From Streptomyces sp. Je 1-79 (GTDB taxonomy: Bacteria > Actinomycetota > Actinomycetes > Streptomycetales > Streptomycetaceae), in the NCBI RefSeq assembly GCF_025195125.1, contig NZ_JAMGSL010000003.1:442362-506361 (forward strand): a DNA stretch of 64,000 bases, in the 5' to 3' direction. Made by a program: the position numbers and the translations under genes. Under the pieces are notes generated by a model, which ran no database searches, was not told where the DNA came from, and saw only the letters and a list, made by a program, of their open reading frames with translations. Shown here in pieces: positions 24,521 to 32,609 of this stretch. Within the stretch, counting starts at the first letter, position 1; every line of letters begins with the position of its first letter.

Positions 24521-25319
24521 TCAACCGCGAGTCAAGGAGCCGGGTTTGTCCGTTTCGGCGGACCGGACACCGAGCGCCGTCCCGCGCCGGGGAACGACGA
24601 GCGGCACCCCGGTCCCCGGGTGCGGGAAGACCTCCACCCGCTGCCGGTACACCCGGCTCAGCAGCTCCGCACGACGACGACCGCGACGCCGTCCGCGGCG
24701 CGCTCCCGTCAGACCCGCAGGACGAGTTCCTGGCGGCGCAGGTCGAGCGCCGCCGTCGGCTCGTCGAGCAGCAGCAGCGGGGTGCGCTGGGCGAGTACCC
24801 GGGCCAGGGCGACCCGGGCCCGCTCGCCGCCGGAGAGCGCGGAGAACGGGCGGTCCGCGAAGGACTCGACCTCGGTCGCCGCCATCGCCTCGGCGACGGC
24901 CGCCTCGTCCTCGTCCTCGTGCGCCGTTCCGCTCCAGGGCGCACGGCCCATCCGGACCACGTCGGCGACCGGGAAGGGGAAGGCGAGCGCGGCCGCCTGC
25001 GGCAGCACGGCGCGGCGCAGGGCGAGTTCGGGCGCGGACCAGCCCGACGCGGGCCGGCCGCAGATCCGCACCTCGCCGCCGGCGGGCGGGAGGTCGGCGG
25101 CCAGCGCGGCGAGCAGCGTCGACTTCCCGGCGCCGTTGGGCCCGACCAGGGCCAGCACCTCACCGGCCCGTACGGCGGTGTCCACCCCGCCGAGCACCTC
25201 CCGCCCGCCGAGCCGGACCCGGAGCCCCCGGGCCTCGGCGACGGTCTCGCCGGCCCGGGCGGGGGCGGGAAGCTCCCGCGTACGACGGGACAGCAGACCG
25301 CGGAACAGTACGGACGCAT
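24521..25319 (-). pseudogene. hmuV: Remnant of heme ABC transporter ATPase (hmuV-like)
   Basis: Decayed ATP-binding subunit of a heme/iron ABC importer. A 205-residue stretch is still open and very well conserved: ELPAPARAGE..., Walker A GPNGAGKSTLL, the Q-loop VLPQAAALAFPFP, signature LSGGERARV and Walker B LLLLDEPTAALDL. Three lesions make it non-functional. A TGA (24709-24711) follows RRQELVLRV. After RERAADGVAVVVV about 35 codons are missing, including the switch-His H-loop, and the C-terminal ELLSRVYRQRVEVFPHPGTG resumes in another frame. The start region is also shifted: the ATG at 25319 is out of frame with the ATPase, next to an extra A beside the end of hmuU. Homology is from memory of HmuV, not a search. 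Confidence 0.8.
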
Positions 25320-25570
25320 TGCCCAACCACCTTGCCTGCGACGGGTCCTGCGGAGCAGCCAGAAGAAGAACGGGCTGCCGAAGAGGGCGGTCAGGACGCC
25401 CAGGGGGAGTTCGGCCGGGGCCGCGACCGTACGGGCCGCCAGATCTCGGGCCGCGAGGAGCAGGCCCACGAAGGTGATGATGCCCGCCACCGCGACCGCC
25501 GCGGCCGTCAGCAGCGCGACGACCAGGATCAGGACGGCCGTCGTCTTCGCCGTCCGCCGCCGCACGACGG
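25316..25570 (-). pseudogene. hmuU: Remnant of heme ABC transporter permease (hmuU-like, FecCD family)
   Basis: Only the last third of a FecCD-type permease remains. TAKTTAVLILVVALLTAAAV and AGIITFVGLL match the segment before the conserved loop. That loop and the next segment (normally VPHLVR onward, some 30 residues) are missing. The reading then resumes with ARDLAARTVAAPAELPLG and ends FGSPFFFWLLRRTRRRQGGW, the normal C-terminus. No start codon or upstream membrane segments can be found, and the heme-binding lipoprotein gene expected before it is absent. It leads straight into the hmuV remnant. The 175 bases upstream (25571-25745) hold no recognisable coding sequence. Confidence 0.78.
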
Positions 25571-25609
25571 AGTCCTGAGCCCCGGATCCTGAGAACGACA
25601 CCCCCAACA

Positions 25610-25649
25610 GGCAGGGCCGCGCCCCCGGAACAGGCGGTGCGGCCCTGCC
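25610..25649. terminator. Hairpin between the hmuU remnant and the PhzF-family gene
   Basis: Perfect 11-base arms GGCAGGGCCGC (25610-25620) and GCGGCCCTGCC (25639-25649) around an 18-base loop. It may be a leftover terminator from the deleted part of the heme locus. Otherwise the 25571-25745 stretch shows nothing. Confidence 0.5.
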
Positions 25650-25745
25650 GCCGCGTGCACGGAAGCCCCTCGCGGAACCCCGCGCCGACGTGGCCGATTC
25701 CCGGTGGACCGGCGGAAGGGGACGACTGGATGCTTGAATTCCGCC

Positions 25746-26432
25746 ATGAACACGACCGCGACGACCGGCGCCACCGACATCGACGTCCTGCGGGTCTTCT
25801 GCGCCGGCGACGGCCGGTACGGCAACGCCCTGGGTGTCGTACGGGACGGGCGCACGCATCCCGACGAGGCGTCCAGGCAGGCACTCGCCAAGGAACTCGG
25901 TTTCAGCGAGACCGTGTTCGTGGACGATCCGGAACGCGGGACGGTCGACATCTACACGCCCGGTGTGCGGCTGCCGTTCGCCGGCCACCCGCTGGTCGGG
26001 GCGGCCTGGCTGCTCGACGTGGAGCTCGTCCGCCCGCCCGCCGGGGAGGTGTGGGTGCGCGGCGACGGGGAGTTCACCTGGATCGAGGCCCGGGCGGAGT
26101 GGGCGCCGCCGCGGACCCTGCGGCGGTACGAGACGGCCGAGGAGGTCGAGGCGCTCTCCGTGCCCGAGCCGGGGGAGTGGATCTACGCCTGGGCCTGGGA
26201 GGACGAGGCGGCGGGCCGGATCAGGGCGCGGGCGTTCCCCGGCCGTGGCGACGGCATCGACGAGGACGAGGCGACGGGTGCGGCGGCTCTGCTGCTCACG
26301 GACCGGCTGGGCCGGGCCCTGAACATCACTCAGGGCCGGGGGTCGCAGATACTGACGGCCCCCGGCCCCGACGGCGTGATCGAACTGGGCGGACGGGTCC
26401 GCCTGGAGCGGACCCTCGCTCTGACGCTCTGA
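25746..26432 (+). CDS. PhzF-family isomerase/epimerase
   Basis: A 228-residue protein of the PhzF/diaminopimelate-epimerase fold, whose best-known member isomerises a phenazine precursor; most relatives have unknown substrates. Recognisable parts are VFCAGDGRYGNALGVV near the N-terminus, LGFSETVFV with the catalytic Glu region, LPFAGHPLVGAAWLL and, in the second half, DEDEATGAAALLLTDRLG. It is shorter than the usual 260-300 residues, so the second lobe is compact. The start ATG at 25746 was chosen over an upstream in-frame ATG; TTGAAT stands six bases before it, so a leaderless start is possible. It is convergent with the heme oxygenase gene. Confidence 0.82.
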   Translation: MNTTATTGATDIDVLRVFCAGDGRYGNALGVVRDGRTHPDEASRQALAKELGFSETVFVDDPERGTVDIYTPGVRLPFAGHPLVGAAWLLDVELVRPPAGEVWVRGDGEFTWIEARAEWAPPRTLRRYETAEEVEALSVPEPGEWIYAWAWEDEAAGRIRARAFPGRGDGIDEDEATGAAALLLTDRLGRALNITQGRGSQILTAPGPDGVIELGGRVRLERTLALTL

Positions 26433-26476
26433 CGCTCACGCGCTGACGTTCATGCGTCGACGTTCACACGCTGCGT

Positions 26477-27127
26477 TCACGCGCTGAGCGGGAACTCGCT
26501 TCCCAGCTCGCGGAAGACCGCTCCGTTGAAGTCGAACGCGCGCTTGCACTCGTCGATGATCCGCTGCTTCTCCAGGTCGTCGGCGTTCACCGCGTCGAGC
26601 AGCTCCCGGTACCCCCGCTTGAAGGCCGCCGGGTTGGCGATCTCCTCGAACACGTAGAAGCGGACGCCGTCGCCCTTGCGCGTGAAGCCCCAGGTGCGCT
26701 CCGCCTTGTCGCGGATGATCTGGCCGCCGGAGAGGTCGCCGAGGTAGCGCGTGTAGTGGTGCGCCACATAGCCGGCGGGCCACTCCCGCGCGCACTCCGC
26801 CACCCGCGCGGCGTACGCGGCCGTGGCGGGCAGCGGGGAGAGCCCGGCGCGCCAGTCCGGGCCCCGCAGATGGGAGAGGTCCTGCTCCAGGGCGGCCGTG
26901 CGGAACAGCTCCGGCTGTATGAACGGCCCGGCGACCGGGTCGTCCTTCAGCGCCTCGGCACCGTCCTCCAGTGCGCGGTACACGAACCAGAGCTGCTCCG
27001 TGTACCGCGTGTAGGCGTCCACCGCGAGCCGGCCGCCGAGGAGGTCGCTCATGAAGGGCGACGTCTCGGCCTCCGTGTGCTGCTCGTGAGAGGCCGTACG
27101 GATGAGCGTCGAGAAGGGCGTGTCCAA
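26477..27127 (-). CDS. hmuO: Biliverdin-producing heme oxygenase
   Basis: A 216-residue cytosolic enzyme that opens heme to biliverdin, CO and ferrous iron. The proximal heme ligand is the His in LIRTASHEQHTEAE (about 15), and the distal-helix signature YTRYLGDLSGGQII (about 120-133) is intact. Length and helical layout match the HmuO/HO-1 family. Translation starts at TTG (27127) with GGAGG seven bases upstream. A promoter 41-69 bases upstream of the start carries an iron box in its spacer, so expression should rise when iron is scarce. The importer genes that normally accompany it, about 1.2 kb further down, are broken. Confidence 0.95.
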   Translation of the reverse strand: MDTPFSTLIRTASHEQHTEAETSPFMSDLLGGRLAVDAYTRYTEQLWFVYRALEDGAEALKDDPVAGPFIQPELFRTAALEQDLSHLRGPDWRAGLSPLPATAAYAARVAECAREWPAGYVAHHYTRYLGDLSGGQIIRDKAERTWGFTRKGDGVRFYVFEEIANPAAFKRGYRELLDAVNADDLEKQRIIDECKRAFDFNGAVFRELGSEFPLSA

Positions 27128-27167
27128 GGCGAGCCTCCGGAGCCGATGGGGACGGGAACCTGCTGAG

Positions 27168-27196
27168 ATACTGCTACTTAGGCTTACCTAAGTCAA
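27168..27196 (-). promoter_or_regulatory. Heme oxygenase promoter with iron box in the spacer
   Basis: On the minus strand TTGACT (27196-27191) and CAGTAT (27173-27168) are 17 bases apart. The palindrome ACTTAGG-CTTA-CCTAAGT (27176-27193) fills the spacer and matches the right half of the DmdR/IdeR consensus closely. Repressor binding would directly block RNA polymerase. Confidence 0.8.
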
Positions 27197-27241
27197 TTGG
27201 TTCCCGACGACCTGTCGGTAAAAAGCTACCCCGAGAACGGG

Positions 27242-28099
27242 TCAGGGCAACGTGAGGATCTCGGCCCCGCTCTCCGTCACGACGAGCGTGTGCTCGAACT
27301 GCGCCGTCCGCTTCCGGTCCTTGGTCACGACCGTCCAGCCGTCGTCCCACATGTCGTACTCGTGCGTGCCCAGCGTCAGCATCGGCTCGATGGTGAACGT
27401 CATGCCCGGCTGGATGACCGTGGTGGCGTGCGGGGAGTCGTAGTGCGGGATGATCAGCCCGGAGTGGAAGGACGAGTTGATGCCGTGCCCGGTGAAGTCG
27501 CGCACGACCCCGTAGCCGAAGCGCTTGGCGTACGACTCGATGACCCGGCCGATGATGTTGATCTGCCGACCCGGCTTGACCGCCTTGATGGCCCGGTTCA
27601 GCGACTCGCGGGTGCGCTCGACGAGCAGCCGGGACTCGTCGTCCACGTCGCCGCACAGGTAGGTGGCGTTGTTGTCGCCGTGGACCCCGTTGATGTACGC
27701 CGTGACGTCCAGGTTCACGATGTCGCCGTCCTTGAGGACGGTGGAGTCGGGGATTCCGTGACAGATGACCTCGTTGACCGAGGAGCAGAGCGACTTCGGG
27801 AAACCGCGGTAGCCGAGGGTGGAGGGGTACGCCCCGTGGTCGCACATGAACTCGTGCGCCACCCGGTCCAGCTCGTCCGTGGTGACACCCGGCGCGATGT
27901 GCTTGGCGGCCTCCTCCATCGCCTGCGCGGCGATGCGGCCGGCGATCCGCATCCGCTCGACGGTGTCGGAATCCTGCACCTCGGGCCCCTTGTACGGGGT
28001 GGGTGCGGGCTTCCCGACGTACTCGGGACGACGGATGGCTCCCGGAACGGAGCGGTGGGGGGAGAGCTCCCCCGGTACGAGCAGCGACTGGCCAGACAT
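27242..28099 (-). CDS. map: Methionine aminopeptidase, type I
   Basis: A 285-residue metalloprotease that removes the initiator Met from new proteins. The five metal ligands of the pita-bread fold can be seen in order: Asp in [20 protein letters not shown] (two Asp), His in [11 protein letters not shown], Glu in FTIEPML and Glu in QFEHTLVV; the His in EVICHGIPD is the substrate-site histidine. An N-terminal extension of about 40 residues ([20 protein letters not shown], a polyproline-type linker) marks the actinobacterial MetAP type Ic. The ATG at 28099 begins [10 protein letters not shown]. It is divergent from a small conserved gene. Confidence 0.96.
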   Translation of the reverse strand: MSGQSLLVPGELSPHRSVPGAIRRPEYVGKPAPTPYKGPEVQDSDTVERMRIAGRIAAQAMEEAAKHIAPGVTTDELDRVAHEFMCDHGAYPSTLGYRGFPKSLCSSVNEVICHGIPDSTVLKDGDIVNLDVTAYINGVHGDNNATYLCGDVDDESRLLVERTRESLNRAIKAVKPGRQINIIGRVIESYAKRFGYGVVRDFTGHGINSSFHSGLIIPHYDSPHATTVIQPGMTFTIEPMLTLGTHEYDMWDDGWTVVTKDRKRTAQFEHTLVVTESGAEILTLP

Positions 28100-28157
28100 G
28101 TCAGCGAGTCTAACGACCGTGTCTGGGGCAGCATGGCCTCAGAGGAAGGAGCCGACG

Positions 28158-28388
28158 ATGGCCCTGTTCAAGAAGCGCACGGTGGGCAAACCGGGCGAAT
28201 GGTACTACTGCCTGGAGCACAAGAAGGTCGAGGAGGGCCCGGAGTGCCCGTCGAAGAACCGCTTCGGCCCGTACGGCAGCCGTGAGGAGGCGTCGCACGC
28301 GATGGAGACCGCGCGGGAGCGCAACGAGGAGTGGGAGACGGACCCCAAGTGGCACGACGCCCCGAAGTCCGACGAGACACCGGACTAG
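28158..28388 (+). CDS. Small conserved hypothetical protein (SPOR-like pattern)
   Basis: A 76-residue cytosolic protein. GAAGGAG stands five to seven bases before the ATG at 28158. The sequence has two Cys (YYCLEHKKVEEGPECPSKNR), followed by RFGPYGSREEASHAMETARE, which resembles the end of a SPOR domain, then an acidic tail. It lies divergent from map with 58 bases between starts and is followed by a hairpin. The pattern is common next to map in Streptomyces as I recall it, but no function is known to me. Confidence 0.8.
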   Translation: MALFKKRTVGKPGEWYYCLEHKKVEEGPECPSKNRFGPYGSREEASHAMETARERNEEWETDPKWHDAPKSDETPD

Positions 28389-28398
28389 GGGGTGCCTT

Positions 28399-28430
28399 GT
28401 GGATCATGCCGGGCTTGCGGCGTGATCCAC
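28399..28430. terminator. Terminator between convergent genes
   Basis: Thirteen-base arms (28399-28411 and 28418-28430) with a single G-T pair and the loop GGCTTG, 11 bases after the small gene and 26 before the MFS stop codon. Confidence 0.75.
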
Positions 28431-28455
28431 GAGACACCCGACCAGGCCGGGCCGG

Positions 28456-29793
28456 TCAGGCCGGGGTTCCGGCCCCGGCTCCGGCTTCCCGTGCCTCGCG
28501 TTCCGCCTGCGCGGCCCTGTGGCGCAGCGCGTCCTCGTCCGTCTCGGAGTCGTACCCGAGCAGCTTCGGCAGCGCGAGGCAGAGCAGCCCCACCGAGGCC
28601 ACGCACGCCACGCCGCCGGACCAGATCGCCGCCCGCGTCCCCGTCCAGCCCGCCATGGCGCCCGCCCGGACCTGGCCCAGCTGCGGGCCGACGCTGTAGG
28701 AGAGGACCTCGATCCCCGCGAGCCGGCCCCGCAGCTCCTCCGGGATCGTCTGGTTCCAGATCGTGGCGCGGCCCAGCCCGCTCGCCATGTCGCCCGCGCC
28801 CGCGAAGGCCAGGCAGAGCAGCACCAGCCAGATGTTCGAGAACCAGCCGGCCGCCGCGATCGCCAGCCCCCAGGCCGTGGCGCCGCACACGACCAGCCAC
28901 CCGTGCCGGCGGATCCGTGAGGTCCAGCCGCTGGTCAGGCCGAGGACGAGCGAGCCGACCGAGCCCGCCGCGTACATCAGACCCAGCGACCAGTCGGCGT
29001 CCAGCTCGTCCGCCAGGAACGGGAAGATCGTGTTCGGGAACGCGAAGAACATGGCGGCCAGGTCGATCGCGTACGTCCCGAGGAGCACCGGCCGCGACCA
29101 GGCGTAGCGCGCGCCCTCGGCGATGCCGCGCAGTGACGGCTTGTCGGCGTCGTGTGCGGGCGGCGCGGGGGAGAGCCGCAGACACAGGAGTACGGAGACG
29201 AGGAAGCCGGCGATCGTCACCGCGTAGGCCGGGGCGTGCCCGGCGTACGCCACGAGCAGGCCCGCGAGCGCGGGGCCCGCGATGGTGCCCATCTGCCAGC
29301 GCAGCGAGTTGAGCGCGGCGGCGGCGGTCTGCTGGTCGTGCGGCACGATCCGGGCGAGCAGCGAGTCGAGGGCGGGGCGCTGGAGACCGGCGAGCGCGGA
29401 GACTCCGGCGGCGACGACGTACAGCGGCCAGAGCATGGGCTCGGGCAGCAGGGAGTTGAGGAGGAGCAGCCCGGCGAGCAGCCCGAGCCCGGACTCGGTG
29501 GCGATCAGGACCTTGCGCCGGTCGACGGCGTCGGCGAGCGCGCCGCCGTAGAGCCCGAAGACGACCAGCGGGACCAGCTCGACCGCGCCCATCGCGCCGA
29601 CGGCGAGCGGCGATCCGGTCAGATCCTTGATCTGCAGCGGCAGGGCGATCATCGCCACGGCGCTGGAGAAGAAGGCGACGAGCCCCTGGACCCAAAGGAG
29701 CCGGAAGTCGCGGGAGGAGTGCCAGGGCGCGAGATCGGGCAGCACGGCGGAGAGCTTCGAGGTCACGGGGCGCCATGCTCCGCCGAAACCCAT
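28456..29793 (-). CDS. MFS transporter, EntS-like (MFS_3)
   Basis: A 445-residue exporter with about twelve hydrophobic segments. It resembles the enterobactin-exporter group: RDFRLLWVQGLVAFFSSAVA at the first segment, then a motif-A-like loop YGGALADAVDRRKVLIATE and ALNSLRWQMGTIAGPALAGLL in segment 5. The C-terminus is a charged tail (ALRHRAAQAEREAREAG). The ATG at 29793 gives MGFGGAWRPVTSKL; a GTG at 29766 preceded at 11 bases by GGAG is a good alternative start. The upstream side borders a tandem repeat array and the convergent end is closed by a hairpin. The substrate is unknown; a siderophore is only suggested by family resemblance. Confidence 0.85.
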   Translation of the reverse strand: MGFGGAWRPVTSKLSAVLPDLAPWHSSRDFRLLWVQGLVAFFSSAVAMIALPLQIKDLTGSPLAVGAMGAVELVPLVVFGLYGGALADAVDRRKVLIATESGLGLLAGLLLLNSLLPEPMLWPLYVVAAGVSALAGLQRPALDSLLARIVPHDQQTAAAALNSLRWQMGTIAGPALAGLLVAYAGHAPAYAVTIAGFLVSVLLCLRLSPAPPAHDADKPSLRGIAEGARYAWSRPVLLGTYAIDLAAMFFAFPNTIFPFLADELDADWSLGLMYAAGSVGSLVLGLTSGWTSRIRRHGWLVVCGATAWGLAIAAAGWFSNIWLVLLCLAFAGAGDMASGLGRATIWNQTIPEELRGRLAGIEVLSYSVGPQLGQVRAGAMAGWTGTRAAIWSGGVACVASVGLLCLALPKLLGYDSETDEDALRHRAAQAEREAREAGAGAGTPA

Positions 29794-29830
29794 GCATCAT
29801 GCAAGCGAATATCGACGGCGCCGAGCGGCG

Positions 29831-30030
29831 AGCCACCGGCAGGCGCCGGACGTGGCGTCGGGCTCCGCTACCAGCGCGCGGGCGGCGGCCCGGACGTGAC
29901 GTCGGCCCGTGCTACCAGCGCGCCGGCGGCGGGCCGGACGAGGCGTCGGGGAGATGCCGCCAGCGCTCCGGCAGCGACCCGGAGGTGACGTCGGGCCGCG
30001 CTACCAGCGCGCCGGCGGCGGCGACGTCAG
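29831..30030. repeat. 44-base tandem repeat array derived from a gene's 3' end
   Basis: Four full or nearly full degenerate copies and one partial one, with starts at 29868, 29912, 29957 and 30001 (spacing 44, 45, 44) and a partial copy at 29831-29867. The core is CTACCAGCGCGCCGGCGGCG followed by a CGGACGTGACGTCGG-like half. The copy at 30001 contains the stop codon and last codons of the adjacent minus-strand gene; copies 2 and 3 begin with the same CTACCAGCGCGC, while copy 4 begins CCGCCAGCGC. The array fills the space between that gene and the MFS gene. Confidence 0.85.
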
Positions 30031-30603
30031 ATGGTCCGCCAGCAGGGAGAGCCGGTCCCGCAAGCGGCGACGACCGCGCGGGGAGGGCAGGCTGTTCTCG
30101 CCGGCCGCCGCGCTCACCAGGTGCTGGACCGTGTCCAGGTCGACCTCCGCGCCCTCCCGCACCGTCAGCGTCTCGTGCGCCAGGCCCCGCACCTCCGGGT
30201 CGCCCCCGTCGAGGGAGAGCACCGTCGCCCCCGCCCTGCGCGCGTCGTGGACCCGTTCCAGGAGCCCCGCGTCGGGCCGCTCCGGCGCCACCATCAGCAG
30301 CGTCGCCCCGCGCCTCGCCGACTCCAGCCGGCCGAGGCCCACGGCCAGGTGCACCGGATCCCCCGGCCGCACCCGGTGACGCACCAGCGTCGGCTTCAGC
30401 TCCGGCTGCCCCGACCAGGCCGCCTCGTCCACGAGATGGGCCGCCAGATGCCAGGGCTCGTACCCCTCCGTCCCCACGAGGAGCAGCCCGCCCCCGTGCG
30501 GCACGACCGAGGACCGGAGCGAACCCGCGAACCGGCGGGCGGCGCGCGGCCACTCCGTCCCGGCGAGCACTTCCCGCAGCAGCGCGACCCGTACGGCATC
30601 CAT
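30001..30603 (-). CDS. Conserved hypothetical protein (possible SIS-like fold)
   Basis: A 200-residue soluble protein I cannot assign with confidence. The sequence alternates hydrophobic strands and helices: GLLLVGTEGYEPWHLAAHLV, then VHLAVGLGRLESARRGATLL, then GATVLSLDGGDPEVRGLAHE. This recalls sugar-isomerase (SIS) type folds. There are no catalytic motifs to name. The ATG at 30603 gives MDAVRVALLREVL. The last codons (LTSPPPARW) and stop are the first unit of a 44-base tandem repeat that continues downstream. It is divergent from the F420-dependent reductase gene. Confidence 0.75.
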   Translation of the reverse strand: MDAVRVALLREVLAGTEWPRAARRFAGSLRSSVVPHGGGLLLVGTEGYEPWHLAAHLVDEAAWSGQPELKPTLVRHRVRPGDPVHLAVGLGRLESARRGATLLMVAPERPDAGLLERVHDARRAGATVLSLDGGDPEVRGLAHETLTVREGAEVDLDTVQHLVSAAAGENSLPSPRGRRRLRDRLSLLADHLTSPPPARW

Positions 30604-30723
30604 GGGGCCGCATCCTGCCGCAACCGGGCCCCGCGTGAGGGGCGGTTGAAGAGGGCTCCACCCGTACGGGAAGTCCGGCCGTACGGGAAACGGACGGCCG
30701 GACCGGCCAGTAATGTCGAGGCC

Positions 30724-31422
30724 ATGACTACGACTGACAGCAAGCCCGCCCCCAAGGACCCCTGGGACCTCCCCGACGTGTCCGGCCTCGTCGTCGGCGT
30801 CCTCGGCGGGACCGGCGACCAGGGCCGCGGCCTCGCCTACCGCCTCGCCAAGGCCGGGCAGAAGGTGATCATCGGCTCCCGCGCCGCCGACCGCGCGCGG
30901 ACCGCCGCCGAAGAGCTGGGCCTCGGCGTCGAGGGCGCCGACAACGCCGAGTGCGCCCGCCGCAGCGACATCGTGATCGTCGCCGTCCCGTGGGACGGGC
31001 ACGCCAGGACGCTGGAGTCGCTGCGCGAGGAACTCGCCGGCAAGCTCGTCGTCGACTGCGTCAACCCGCTCGGCTTCGACAAGAAGGGCGCCTACGCCCT
31101 CAAGCCCGAGGAGGGCTCCGCCGCCGAGCAGGCCGCGGCCCTGCTGCCCGGGTCCCGGGTCGCCGCCGCCTTCCACCACCTCTCCGCCGTGCTGCTCCAG
31201 GACCCCTCGATCGACGAGATCGACACGGACGTGATGGTCCTCGGCGAGGAGCGCGCCGACGTCGAGATCGTCCAGGCGCTCGCCGGCCGCATCCCCGGCA
31301 TGCGCGGCGTCTTCGCCGGCCGGCTGCGCAACGCCCACCAGGTCGAGTCGCTCGTCGCCAACCTGATCTCGGTCAACCGCCGCTACAAGGCCCACGCGGG
31401 GCTGCGGGTCACCGACGTCTGA
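30724..31422 (+). CDS. NADPH-dependent F420 reductase (Fno)
   Basis: A 232-residue enzyme that moves hydride between NADPH and coenzyme F420, supplying reduced F420 for actinobacterial reductases. The N-terminal Rossmann motif VGVLGGTGDQGRGLAYRLA (about 25-43) is followed by the NADP 2'-phosphate loop IIGSRAADRA. The F420-side features are VIVAVPWDGH, VDCVNPLGFDKKGA and AFHHLSAVLL. The ATG at 30724 has TAATGT seven bases before it and GAGG too close to act as a ribosome site, so a leaderless mRNA is likely. The repeated CCGTACGGGAA (30662-30672 and 30680-30690) upstream could bind a regulator. Confidence 0.9.
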   Translation: MTTTDSKPAPKDPWDLPDVSGLVVGVLGGTGDQGRGLAYRLAKAGQKVIIGSRAADRARTAAEELGLGVEGADNAECARRSDIVIVAVPWDGHARTLESLREELAGKLVVDCVNPLGFDKKGAYALKPEEGSAAEQAAALLPGSRVAAAFHHLSAVLLQDPSIDEIDTDVMVLGEERADVEIVQALAGRIPGMRGVFAGRLRNAHQVESLVANLISVNRRYKAHAGLRVTDV

Positions 31423-31500
31423 CCGCGTGCCCGGACGGGCGCAGGCATGGGGGACACTGGACGGGCACCATCAGCCGTACCCGGACAGGAGCCGACCCCC

Positions 31501-31689
31501 ATGCCCCGCCTCGCTCTCTACGCCCTCGCCGTCTGCGCCCTCGCCGTCGTCGCGGCCGTCGTCTCCTTCGCCGCGGGCATGTGGCTGGGCATCGTCTGGG
31601 TCCTGCTCGCCGGCCTCTCCTCGAACATGGCCTGGTACTACATCCGCCGCGCGAGGACCGAGGCGGCGCGCGCCGCCGAGACCGCGTAG
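31501..31689 (+). CDS. Small two-segment membrane protein
   Basis: A 62-residue protein that is almost wholly hydrophobic: LALYALAVCALAVVAAVVSF and AAGMWLGIVWVLLAGLSSNM, followed by YYIRRARTEAARAAETA. GGAG lies nine bases before the ATG at 31501. It is 78 bases behind the F420 reductase gene on the same strand and may be cotranscribed. No function can be given. Confidence 0.75.
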   Translation: MPRLALYALAVCALAVVAAVVSFAAGMWLGIVWVLLAGLSSNMAWYYIRRARTEAARAAETA

Positions 31690-31715
31690 GGGCCTCGCCG
31701 GGCGTCCCCCTCGGC

Positions 31716-32510
31716 CTAGACCTCGCAGCCCTCCGGCGTCCCCTCCCAGAAGCGGTAGAGGTTCGAGCCGCAGTAGCGGGAGAGCTCCGGCACGCCGAGT
31801 GCCCGCATCAGCGCGTCGATCGTGTCGAAGAACGCGCCGTTGACCGCCGGTACGAAGAGCAGCCCGATCACGACGAAGAAGCCGTACGGCGCGTAGGGCT
31901 CGATCTTCCGCTTGATCCCGTACGACAGCCAGGGCTCGATCACCCCGTAGCCGTCCAGGCCCGGAACCGGCAGGAAGTTCAGGAGCGCCGCCGTCACCTG
32001 GAGGAACGCCAGGAAGGCGAGCGCGAACTGGAACGCGAGCGGGACGCCGTCCAGCGCGTCCAGCCAGAACGGCGCCGTGCAGACGATCGCGAACAGCACG
32101 TTCGCCAGCGGGCCCGCCGCCGAGATGAGGCTGTGCTTCCAGCGCCCCTTGATCCGGCCCTGTTCGATGAAGACCGCGCCGCCGGGCAGACCGATGCCCC
32201 CCATGATCACGAACAGCACCGGCAGGATGATGCTCAGCACGGCATGGGTGTAGGCGAGCGGATTGAGGGTGAGATACCCCTTCGCGCCGACCGTGATGTC
32301 CCCGCCGTGGAGCGCGGTGCGGGCGTGCGCGTACTCGTGGAGACAGAGCGAGACGACCCACGCCGACGTCACGAACAGGAAGATCGCCAGACCGGTGGAG
32401 GCCGCGAAACCGCTCCACACGGCCCAGCCGGTGACCGCCATGACGGCGAGGATCGCCAGGAAGACCGGGCTGATCCTGCGCTCGTGGCTACGGGTGGTGG
32501 CCGTGGTCAT
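31716..32510 (-). CDS. Site-2 protease family intramembrane metalloprotease (M50)
   Basis: A 264-residue membrane protease. The zinc-binding HEYAHA (HExxH, about 58-63) lies in the second membrane segment and the third ligand in LPVPGLDGYG (the LDG motif, about 190). In between are the conserved LNPLAYTHAVLSIILPVL and SAAGPLANVLFAIV. Five to six membrane segments are expected. Unlike RseP it has no PDZ domain, so it belongs to the compact group related to mycobacterial Rip-like proteases. GGGAG precedes the ATG at 32510. It is divergent from the SARP regulator gene, with 99 bases between starts. Its substrate, possibly an anti-sigma factor, is not in the window. Confidence 0.9.
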   Translation of the reverse strand: MTTATTRSHERRISPVFLAILAVMAVTGWAVWSGFAASTGLAIFLFVTSAWVVSLCLHEYAHARTALHGGDITVGAKGYLTLNPLAYTHAVLSIILPVLFVIMGGIGLPGGAVFIEQGRIKGRWKHSLISAAGPLANVLFAIVCTAPFWLDALDGVPLAFQFALAFLAFLQVTAALLNFLPVPGLDGYGVIEPWLSYGIKRKIEPYAPYGFFVVIGLLFVPAVNGAFFDTIDALMRALGVPELSRYCGSNLYRFWEGTPEGCEV

Positions 32511-32609
32511 CGGGGGGACTCCCTGGGGCGCGGCGGGGTGTGTGCGGGAAACGTGCCGGGGCGGGGGTGAGTTCCTGCGAAGATCCCCGGCTCACGGAGA
32601 ATAGGGCCT

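Noticed and set aside
24430..25745. Insertion sequence or transposon as cause of the hmu decay
   Set aside because: No transposase fragment, terminal inverted repeats or target duplication could be seen; simple deletions and point changes explain the remnants.
29831..30030. CRISPR array
   Set aside because: The units are directly tandem with no unique spacers, vary in sequence and include a gene's stop codon; no cas genes are nearby.
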